Part shown: positions 57,083-64,000 of the stretch, piece by piece
Numbering within the stretch: the stretch's first letter is position 1
Layout of the letters: each line of letters opens with the position of its first letter
The notes under the pieces: model-generated
Database searches by the model: none
Seen by the model: the letters and a program-made list of their open reading frames with translations, nothing else
Told to the model about the DNA's origin: nothing
Program-made: the position numbers and the translations under genes
DNA from: Butyrivibrio sp. XPD2002
GTDB lineage: Bacteria > Bacillota > Clostridia > Lachnospirales > Lachnospiraceae
Assembly: GCF_000423945.1 (NCBI RefSeq)
Contig: NZ_AUIY01000008.1
Coordinates: 1 to 64,000, forward strand
Direction: 5' to 3'
Length of the DNA: 64,000 nt

Positions 57083-58069
57083 TCACGTTTTAGATGCTAT
57101 AACCTCTACCCACATCTCAGTTTCTCTGCCAGGTCTATTATCATGTCCAACTTCATTATCAAGTATTGTAAATCCAGCATTCTCAAATAGAGGAATCACA
57201 CTCTTTTCATTAAAATCACTAAACTTGCGTTCTCCACGCATCTTTGTGCCATTTCCATACTTAAAAGATGCATACATCACTCCGCCGGTTTTAAGCGCAG
57301 TATTCATCTTCTTCATAATTCTTGGAAGATCTGTCATAGGTACATGTAGAAGCGAGGCAGATGCCCATATCCCATCAAATTCATTATCAAATGGCATATC
57401 TTCAAATCTCATATTTCCAACATCTCTTCCAATTAACTCTGAAGCTCGTCTACACATCTCCTTAGAAGCATCAAAGGAAACAACATCATAGCCCGCATCT
57501 AAAAATGCTTTACTATCCCTTCCACTTCCACATCCAGCATCCAGAACGCGAGACTTATTTGGAATATAAGAAGTAAACTTATTTCTTGCTTCCGACATAT
57601 CTGCATTAACACTTCCGGCAAAGAACGAATCAGCATTCTCGTTATAATACTCTACATTCTTATCAACCATCGCTTCAGAAATCTTTGGAAGAAGTGCCAG
57701 ATCTGCAGGAAGCCAGTCCACACTCCTAATGTCATTTACCTCAAGCCACTTAGCAGCCTCATGCTCCAAGAGCTGTAGCTTACCTTCTACAACAGTTGCC
57801 CAGTAGCAGTTCATATGAAGATGAAACGTCTCATAGTCATAATCGATGACATCTATCAGATCATGCACCTCTATTTCTGCGCCAAGTTCCTCTCTAATCT
57901 CCCTTATAAGCGCCACTTCAGGTGTTTCACCTTCTTCGATCTTTCCTCCGGGAAATTCCCAGCCATCCTTATAATCCCCATATCCACGCTGGGTGGCGAA
58001 TATCTTTGTTTTTCTATTGTAATCATCGCAGATTATTGCTGCGACTACGTTAACAGTTTTCATAGTCAT
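57083..58069 (-). CDS. Nudix (MutT-like)-SAM methyltransferase fusion
   Basis: A 328-aa two-domain protein. Residues 1-130: MutT/8-oxo-dGTPase-like Nudix (GKIEEGETPEVALIREIREE, residues 42-61, LG follows). Residues 135-328: class I methyltransferase (VLDAGCGSGRDSKAFLDAGY motif I, GIWASASLLHVP motif IV). A natural fusion of nucleotide cleaning and methyl transfer is rare. Its start overlaps the helicase stop by 4 bases. Confidence 0.85.
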   Translation of the reverse strand: MTMKTVNVVAAIICDDYNRKTKIFATQRGYGDYKDGWEFPGGKIEEGETPEVALIREIREELGAEIEVHDLIDVIDYDYETFHLHMNCYWATVVEGKLQLLEHEAAKWLEVNDIRSVDWLPADLALLPKISEAMVDKNVEYYNENADSFFAGSVNADMSEARNKFTSYIPNKSRVLDAGCGSGRDSKAFLDAGYDVVSFDASKEMCRRASELIGRDVGNMRFEDMPFDNEFDGIWASASLLHVPMTDLPRIMKKMNTALKTGGVMYASFKYGNGTKMRGERKFSDFNEKSVIPLFENAGFTILDNEVGHDNRPGRETEMWVEVIASKT

Positions 58070-61000
58070 CCTACTTCCAGTTTGCTTGTCTTCTTAATGT
58101 ACTTAGCAGGTATCGGATTATCAAGGTGCCATGTGATACTCATCGGCCTGCTTCCATAATGACTCACATATTTTGCAGTTCCAAGATATGTATACGGAGC
58201 TGCACCTGCGATATCCTTCTTAAACTCTCTGACAAATAACAGAATCTTGCTTCCATACTTCACATGATTTATATACCTTTGACCAGTAGGTGACGTATCA
58301 GAAGTCGTGCTCTGACTCTGCCAATGAAAGAACTCCTCATTAATAGAATAATCGTTGTACATAGTAGTGGGGGAATAATCCTTATCTGACTTATTGAGAG
58401 TTACAAAGAAAGTATCAACCTTCTTATCCTCAAGCCACTTTGTACCCTCTCTTACAGTCTGCGGCTTCATAAAATCCATAGCCACAAGTATCTGATCTCT
58501 GGTATAAGTACAGTATATTTCAAGCGGACAATCAAATCCCAGATCCACTTCATCACCTACCACATCTATTCTCTCAAGATTGTAGTTAAGGATTTCAATC
58601 AGCTCGTCAAACATATTTTTGCTGTTACAAAGCTCAGCCAAACTCTGTTTAACTCCCGGAGCGTTCCAATCATCTACCGTACTCTGCCACAGTGTAACAT
58701 AGAACATCTGCATCATCCGCTTCTCTGCTTCAGGTAACATACTGATGTTTATGTCATTTACCTTTGGCAAAACATCAAGTAAAAACCGGATCCATTTTGC
58801 AGAATCCACCGCAATAAACTTTGCAAAGGCCTTTGTCATTTTCTCTTCAATCGGTTCATCAAAATCACTGATCACACCGGCATCCGCACAAAGTCTCGCA
58901 AAAGAATATTTAGCATAAATACTATATGGACTCAGATGATAGTAGCTCAGGAAATTCTTCAGAGAAAGCTCTAATCCGCTGTCCTCTGTAAATGTCTCAA
59001 TTCTTGATACAAGCCCTGCCCTGCTATCAAAGGACTGCTTTATATTATTCAAGATAACCTGCGAAGCCTTCTTCTCAAGCTGTACATAACATCCCTTTGG
59101 AAGCGCAGTAAATCCATGCTTTATCTCATACTGAACGCTATGATTTGTATTTGCCAAAAGCGCTGAAAACTTCTCTTCAAAGTTATACTTCTTATTAGCC
59201 TGCCCGATAAAATCAAGGACTGTAAGGCATTCCTTTCCATCCGACAAACGAAGTCCTCTACCCAGCTGCTGCAAGAACACCGTAAGTGACTCCGTGGGTC
59301 TGAGGAACAAAACCGTCTCCACCTCTGGAATATCAATACCCTCATTGTACAAATCGACAACGAAAATAAACTTGATATCACCAGATAACAGCATCTTCTT
59401 TGCATTAGCCCTGTCACTATCTGAAGAATTGGATGTAAGAGCTATTGATGGAATACCTTTTTTATTAAAGTAGTCGCTCATAAATCTGGCGTGCTCTATG
59501 GAAACACAGAATCCCAGACCATGAACACTTTCCATATCCGTCACATACCTATACAAAGAATTGATGATATGGTTTGCTCGCTTCTCTGCAATAGTTCTGT
59601 TGAGCGAATACAGATTACTCAGCTCAGATTTATCATAGCCACCTCTGACCCATCTTACTTCTGAGAGATCCGTCTCATCGGATACTCCAAAATACTGGAA
59701 AGGGCATAATAGTTTTCTCTCAATTGCCTCTGGAAGCCTAATCTCAGCAGCTATTCTGCCATCAAAATAATCAAGAACGTTCTTCCCATCCATACGTTCC
59801 GGGGTAGCAGTTAGACCTAATAGCACCTCAGGCTTGAATGAACTGAGTAATCCCTGATATGTCGGTGCTGCAGCGTGATGAAACTCATCTACAACAATAA
59901 AATCATAATAATCCGATGACAATATCTCATACAATTTCTGTGAAGCAACTGTCTGTATCGATACAAAAAGATGGTCCAAGTTTTCCGGCTTCTCACCGCC
60001 AACATACAACTCACCAAAATTTGGATCCTTTAAAACAGCCCTGAACACCTCTCTGCTCTGCCGTAGAATTTCTTCCCTGTGCACTACAAAAAGAAGCTTA
60101 TTCTGCTTATCCGGATGCATTTTACAAAATCTTCTATAATCAAATGCTGCAATAAGCGTTTTTCCCGTTCCTGTGGCAGCCACTACAAGATTCTTATTTC
60201 TGCCTCTAATTCTTCTCTCGGCATCGAGCCTATCCAATATTTCCTGCTGATAGGGATAAGGATTTATGTCTACAATAAAGCCATAACCCTCTGTCTTTTC
60301 CCCATGCCTCTCCGCTTGTAATGCCTTCCTCAATTTGTCGTAACTATCATGGGTATATTTTTCAAAAGTTGTAGAATTCCAATAGCTCTCAAAAGTGGCT
60401 TCTATCTTCTGTATTGTAGGTGCCATATCCTTTGTGGTTACTTTAATGTTCCATTCCAGTCCGCTGGACATAGCTACATTCGACATATTGGAAGAACCCA
60501 CATATGCTGTTGTGAAACCAGTCTTTCTATAGAAAATGTATGCCTTGGCATGTAGCCTTGTGCGCTTAGTATCGTAGGATATACGCACTTCAGTACCAGG
60601 GAGCTTACTAAGCTCTTCGATAGCTTTAACATCCGTAGCACCCATATATGAAGTCGTGATTATCCGAAGCTGGCCACCACGATCCACAAAATCTTTTAGT
60701 TCTTTAAACAAAAGCCGCAATCCGCTCCATTTTATGAAGGAAACCAGCATATCGATCCTGTCCGCTGTCTCCATTTCCTTCCGAAGTTCAGAATACATCT
60801 GCGGTTCATGAATAGCCCCGGTAAAAAGACTACTCTGTGCAACAGATGTCTCCGGACGCACTATATCCTTGGCCTTACGCTGACCGATCTTGTACATAGG
60901 ATCATTTTCAGAAAGTAGTGCCAGAAGCTGTTCTGCACTATCAGCTACTGCCAATTCTTTCAGATCATCCAAATCATTTTCATCCGAAATAAGGCCAACG

Positions 61001-61215
61001 ACCTTATTAACCAGCTCTATCTTCGCCTCAAGATTTTCATCATCAGAAATACGGTCCAGTGCCTTATGCACTACTTCCGAAACATACCTCGAAAGGATCT
61101 CAGATGCTTCAGCTCCATCAATCTTCTCAACGCGCTTTAAATCATCTGCTGATCCTGTAAGCTCAGACTGTATCTGTTTATTAATGACCTGTTCGTATAA
61201 TCCGGGTTCTAACAT
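58066..61215 (-). CDS. PLD-DEAD helicase-DUF3427 protein
   Basis: A 1049-aa protein. PLD-type nuclease domain about residues 130-280 (RLHAKAYIFYRKTG, VGSSNMSNVAMSSGLEWN). DEAD/DEAH superfamily 2 helicase about 320-720: VVAATGTGKTLIAAFDY, DFIVVDEFHHAAAPTY, LLGLTATPERMDG, FLQQLGRGLRLSDG. The C-terminal 300 residues match DUF3427. This layout is found with restriction/defence islands. GAGGAA precedes ATG. It overlaps the Nudix-MTase gene, and the HNH gene is 34 bases upstream. Confidence 0.88.
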   Translation of the reverse strand: MLEPGLYEQVINKQIQSELTGSADDLKRVEKIDGAEASEILSRYVSEVVHKALDRISDDENLEAKIELVNKVVGLISDENDLDDLKELAVADSAEQLLALLSENDPMYKIGQRKAKDIVRPETSVAQSSLFTGAIHEPQMYSELRKEMETADRIDMLVSFIKWSGLRLLFKELKDFVDRGGQLRIITTSYMGATDVKAIEELSKLPGTEVRISYDTKRTRLHAKAYIFYRKTGFTTAYVGSSNMSNVAMSSGLEWNIKVTTKDMAPTIQKIEATFESYWNSTTFEKYTHDSYDKLRKALQAERHGEKTEGYGFIVDINPYPYQQEILDRLDAERRIRGRNKNLVVAATGTGKTLIAAFDYRRFCKMHPDKQNKLLFVVHREEILRQSREVFRAVLKDPNFGELYVGGEKPENLDHLFVSIQTVASQKLYEILSSDYYDFIVVDEFHHAAAPTYQGLLSSFKPEVLLGLTATPERMDGKNVLDYFDGRIAAEIRLPEAIERKLLCPFQYFGVSDETDLSEVRWVRGGYDKSELSNLYSLNRTIAEKRANHIINSLYRYVTDMESVHGLGFCVSIEHARFMSDYFNKKGIPSIALTSNSSDSDRANAKKMLLSGDIKFIFVVDLYNEGIDIPEVETVLFLRPTESLTVFLQQLGRGLRLSDGKECLTVLDFIGQANKKYNFEEKFSALLANTNHSVQYEIKHGFTALPKGCYVQLEKKASQVILNNIKQSFDSRAGLVSRIETFTEDSGLELSLKNFLSYYHLSPYSIYAKYSFARLCADAGVISDFDEPIEEKMTKAFAKFIAVDSAKWIRFLLDVLPKVNDINISMLPEAEKRMMQMFYVTLWQSTVDDWNAPGVKQSLAELCNSKNMFDELIEILNYNLERIDVVGDEVDLGFDCPLEIYCTYTRDQILVAMDFMKPQTVREGTKWLEDKKVDTFFVTLNKSDKDYSPTTMYNDYSINEEFFHWQSQSTTSDTSPTGQRYINHVKYGSKILLFVREFKKDIAGAAPYTYLGTAKYVSHYGSRPMSITWHLDNPIPAKYIKKTSKLEVG

Positions 61216-61249
61216 ATCTATTCCTCACGTCAATATACAGACATTTACG

Positions 61250-62245
61250 CTAAACACTCATTTTCTTAGGCGTCCAAATTTCGTTATACCCATTTTTCTG
61301 TGCCCATGTATAAATCATTTTTATACGCCTTGCAGATTCCTTATTACTCTGATCCCTTTCAATCATGATCTCATTCCGCTCAGATATCTTAGTAAGGAAA
61401 TCAACCTGGGCCAGCTTATCTCTTTTCTTGTTATTACACTCAGGACATGCCAGGACAAAGTTCCATATCTGATCATCCTTTATAAACGACCACGGTATAA
61501 AATGATCCACCTCTACGCTGTGCTTTGTAACAGGCTTACCGCAATAAAAGCATTTATTCTCAAATTCTTGGAACAATATATCCCTGTAATAAGCAAGACT
61601 GCTGCGTGTGCGGAGGGTACTCTCATCAATCTTACTAAGAAGATGATCTACGGCGCTATCCTCATTAACTCTCTCAAGGAACTTCGCCCATTCATAATAA
61701 TTGAGTTTTTCTATAGCCACCTTATGTTTGCAGACGAACTCGTACATCCTTGGGTTTATCCTGATCCACTCACCCTTCTTGGAAAATGAATAAAACAGCC
61801 CACCAAGATCTGCATACAAAGCACCAACTACATTTTCCTTACACTTCATTTTAACTTTATGGCAGATATCAATACGCATATCTTCGGATAAACTCTCAAA
61901 CGGAATATCTTCAAGTATGTCATATTTTTCCTTGCCATATAAAAGCGCATTCTCTAGTTCTGACCGGCGATTCAGTTTCCCAGGGTTCTTCTGCCTGATA
62001 TGGTGCTTCAAAACCAGGTTCCAGTATATCTCAGCAAACTTTGCAAAAAGCTGGTCAAAAGTCAGAACCAACTTACTATCAGTATTATATAGGTTATCCA
62101 GAATAGACTTCAGAAATCCAAATTTATAGCTTGTATCATTTACGGATTTACTTGAAAAAAGGTATGCGAAGGCAGACCACATTTCATCATCTGAAAGTGG
62201 CCTGTCTTCATATTCTGCTTCTTTTAACAAGTATCCTGCTGCCAT
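61250..62245 (-). CDS. HNH endonuclease
   Basis: A 331-aa protein with a C-terminal HNH nuclease (about residues 220-275): CFYCGKPVTKHSVEVDHFIP, then NFVLACPECNNKKRD, with two CxxC zinc pairs around the EVDHF catalytic His. The N-terminal 200 residues are helical (TFDQLFAKFAEIYWNLVLKH) and unassigned. First gene of the defence-like run; 5' region is AT-rich with a possible promoter at 62260-62320. Confidence 0.85.
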   Translation of the reverse strand: MAAGYLLKEAEYEDRPLSDDEMWSAFAYLFSSKSVNDTSYKFGFLKSILDNLYNTDSKLVLTFDQLFAKFAEIYWNLVLKHHIRQKNPGKLNRRSELENALLYGKEKYDILEDIPFESLSEDMRIDICHKVKMKCKENVVGALYADLGGLFYSFSKKGEWIRINPRMYEFVCKHKVAIEKLNYYEWAKFLERVNEDSAVDHLLSKIDESTLRTRSSLAYYRDILFQEFENKCFYCGKPVTKHSVEVDHFIPWSFIKDDQIWNFVLACPECNNKKRDKLAQVDFLTKISERNEIMIERDQSNKESARRIKMIYTWAQKNGYNEIWTPKKMSV

Positions 62246-62387
62246 ATCTCTACCAACGCAATCTATTTCTATAAATGTAACTAAATCTATTATATAACTC
62301 CCATGAGCACAAAATAATTAAATAAGTATTACCAACTCAGCTCTCACTCCTCAAACAGCTCAAATATTGGATTCATGACTGTCCCTC

Positions 62388-63053
62388 TCATAACAAGTAA
62401 TTCCAATCCTCCGGCTCCACCTTACAAAACTGGCTTCCGTCTGCCACAGGAATAATCTCACCGCTACTATTTATTTTGGGAACCACGTTGACCAAATCAC
62501 CATAGTTGTATCCTATGCTTTCATCATAGGGTTCATTTAGTAATCTGCACATTATTCCTTTTGCAGTAGCCCCATTTTCCTCAACCCACATAGTTTCGTA
62601 TCCACCTGCTGATGTAGGGAAGAATACCTGTATATCATCCGGATAAAAAGGATGCCTGTATGCATCAAAAATATTGTTATAATCTATGGCTACTTTTTCC
62701 TCAAAATATCCATACTCTTCCTTTATGGATTCCGCTTCTTCCTGAAAGCCATACCCTTCAGCTACATTTTCCATAACAATGGCATCGCATTCTATACCAC
62801 CTTCGCGAAGTGTCAATCCTATCAATTGTTCTGATAAGTTGTATCTAACTTTATCACCGGTAATTTTGCATGAGCATAGACCTTTGTAGCTAACCCCGGC
62901 TTCCGGATCGATATAACAATATGTCAAAATTGCATTGTCATCTTTATCCCCAGAAAGCATGATTCGAAATGACTCCATTTGCTCCACTGGGATGTTATAA
63001 AAAAGTACATATTTATATGGCAATTCTTTAACTTTATATTCTCTTATATCCAT
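62388..63053 (-). CDS. 221-aa hypothetical protein
   Basis: Starts MDIREYKVKELPYKYVLFYN with GGGAG upstream (an ATG at 63065 is less well placed). Acidic, mixed fold; FYPDDIQVFFPTSAGGYETM and EPYDESIGYNYGDLVNVVPK. No recognised family. Lies 18 bases or so after the 67-aa Cys-rich gene. Confidence 0.6.
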   Translation of the reverse strand: MDIREYKVKELPYKYVLFYNIPVEQMESFRIMLSGDKDDNAILTYCYIDPEAGVSYKGLCSCKITGDKVRYNLSEQLIGLTLREGGIECDAIVMENVAEGYGFQEEAESIKEEYGYFEEKVAIDYNNIFDAYRHPFYPDDIQVFFPTSAGGYETMWVEENGATAKGIMCRLLNEPYDESIGYNYGDLVNVVPKINSSGEIIPVADGSQFCKVEPEDWNYLL

Positions 63054-63083
63054 AGTCACTCCCATAAATTTATAGTTTTTACA

Positions 63084-63287
63084 TTATCGTGGTGAAGCCG
63101 ATCCGCCATGATATGGGTTTCCCGCAGAACCTAATGGCGCTTTATTACTTTTAGAAGACACTCGTTCAGCACATTTTTTCTTACCTTTGACCAAACAACA
63201 TAGGTGTTTATAATTATCACATCCACACTTATAGCATTTGCTATTCCTATATCCAAAAAATTGACATTTTACTTCATAATAAAACAT
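63084..63287 (-). CDS. 67-aa Cys-rich protein
   Basis: MFYYEVKCQFFGYRNSKCYK followed by CGCDNYKHLCCLVKGKKKC: eight Cys in 40 residues, suggesting zinc binding. The C-terminus is Gly/Ser-rich (GSAGNPYHGGSASPR). GGGGAGG precedes ATG. Unknown function. Confidence 0.6.
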   Translation of the reverse strand: MFYYEVKCQFFGYRNSKCYKCGCDNYKHLCCLVKGKKKCAERVSSKSNKAPLGSAGNPYHGGSASPR

Positions 63288-63306
63288 TTTTCTGATTCCT
63301 CCCCTT

Positions 63307-64000
63307 TTATGCTACTTGCTTTGCTTTAAGATCCTGTATAATCACCTCTAGCGTTCTGCGATACGATTCCTTCGTCACTTTCAGTTCTCCAGAAAAAGTC
63401 CTCGCATCATACGCATTTGGAAGATTTTCATCGTTCTTACATTTCTCAATGAAACTGTTGTAATCTCCAAGCAGATTCACCTTATGAGGACATGCACCTA
63501 AAATGATTGCGCTGTATCTACCGCCATAAGAAAGTCTGCCGGCATAATTCATAACCTTGTCGTAATCCACTTCATATACAAAGTCCTTTCTCTCAAATCC
63601 ATACTTTTTAGAAATGCCATTCATGATCTTCTCGTCCAAAGAGCATTCGCCGAGTACCAATATTTTCCCTCTTTGTCCAAGAAGATCATGTCCACTTGAT
63701 TTATCCGAAATTTCTTTCTTTTCTTCCACAAGATTGTCATTAATATGCGACCTAATTTCTACCATGGCTCTCTTATATTCTGCGTTCTCTTCTTCAAGCT
63801 CCTTCATTCTTACTCTGTCAACAGTATCAAACTCCTCAATAATTCCAAGCAGTTTATCTGAGTAATCCTTCCACTTCTTAACCTGCTCATAAAGAAGCCC
63901 TATAGTTATTTCCTTTTCCAACTCACTCATCTCTGGGGATTGTGGTCTATTATCCTGAGTTTCCTCTACAATAACCTCTTCTTCCTTAACCTCAGGTTCC
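63307..64000 (-). CDS. Coiled-coil protein, 5' end outside the window
   Basis: At least 230 aa. The frame is open to the window edge: before the internal ATG at 63930 (no ribosome site) come in-frame codons for an acidic segment EVKEEEVIVEETQDN, so the gene starts beyond 64000. Next is a coiled coil (DRVRMKELEEENAEYKRAMV), then a Rossmann-like domain (KILVLGECSLDEKIMNGISK; YSAIILGACPHKVNLLGDY). No named family; the C-terminal part resembles DUF2325-type putative sensor domains only loosely. Confidence 0.6.
   Translation of the reverse strand, partial: EPEVKEEEVIVEETQDNRPQSPEMSELEKEITIGLLYEQVKKWKDYSDKLLGIIEEFDTVDRVRMKELEEENAEYKRAMVEIRSHINDNLVEEKKEISDKSSGHDLLGQRGKILVLGECSLDEKIMNGISKKYGFERKDFVYEVDYDKVMNYAGRLSYGGRYSAIILGACPHKVNLLGDYNSFIEKCKNDENLPNAYDARTFSGELKVTKESYRRTLEVIIQDLKAKQVA

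Noticed and set aside
21700..62245. Integron-type cassette array, suggested by many small same-direction genes
   Set aside because: No attC-like palindromes (GTTRRRY/RYYYAAC) lie between the genes, many neighbours overlap or share operons, and no integrase is present.
1..64000. CRISPR array
   Set aside because: No regularly spaced direct repeats of 24-40 bases were seen, and no cas genes.
1..64000. Complete prophage
   Set aside because: Repressor-like and sigma-like genes occur, but no terminase, portal, capsid, tail, lysis or integrase genes.

Overview
The window reads as a low-GC Gram-positive anaerobe, most likely a Lachnospiraceae (Butyrivibrio-like) member of the Clostridia. This is an inference from strong AGGAGG-type ribosome binding sites, the gene families present (DUF4298, DUF3784, DUF6487-like, YbjQ plus GlsB pairs, SMR exporters) and many short secreted or lipid-anchored proteins. 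There are no ribosomal, replication or core-metabolism operons. Nearly every gene is on the minus strand, and the content is accessory: regulators, stress and repair enzymes, acetyltransferases, nucleases, small peptides, a group II intron and gene remnants. It could be a chromosomal accessory region or part of a secondary replicon; the sequence does not decide this.

Layout. 0.2-5.3 kb: lipoprotein, zinc-ribbon protein, old yellow enzyme, ArsC/Spx-like protein, small membrane proteins, peptide deformylase-like protein, HD and GNAT proteins. 5.4-7.5 kb: a tightly packed array of 11 tRNA or tRNA-like genes in two similarly built modules (small ORF, terminator, HTH gene, tRNAs). Several tRNAs are abnormal. 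7.8-9.9 kb: small ORFs, YbjQ/GlsB stress pair with a palindromic insertion, and a 52-aa double-glycine peptide gene. 10-16 kb: cysteine desulfurase, thioredoxin-like protein, AEC and MFS transporters. 16-17.5 kb: a graveyard of broken genes (CMD fragment, AraC frameshift, deleted BrnT toxin beside an intact BrnA). 17.6-21.7 kb: PNPOx-fold protein, guanidine-type SMR exporter with a leader riboswitch candidate, hydrolase, and a complete group II intron. 21.7-41.7 kb: mostly small accessory genes, with several paralogues of genes from the first 10 kb and one phage-type repressor with matching operators. 41.8-48.1 kb: a five-gene operon with a secreted DNA/RNA nuclease, a secreted helical protein and a possible nuclease-plus-membrane protein. 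48.5-49.7 kb: EF-hand, Cys-repeat and micro-proteins. 49.9-62.2 kb: an island of ADP-ribose, nucleotide and nucleic-acid enzymes (ADP-ribosylglycohydrolase, VWA, macro-HTH, two Nudix, nitroreductase, MazG, GIY-YIG/DUF2075, PLD/DEAD/DUF3427 helicase, HNH). 62.4-64 kb: unknown proteins, the last running off the window.

How parts may work together. The tRNA arrays seem co-transcribed with their HTH genes. The 51.7-62.2 kb genes are co-directional, with several short overlaps, and end at a clear terminator; they look like a repair or anti-phage operon built around ADP-ribose and nucleotide hydrolysis plus DNA processing. The 41.8-48.1 kb operon looks like a secreted or membrane effector set. These functional readings are inferences. 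Family names were assigned by eye from motifs, without database searches.
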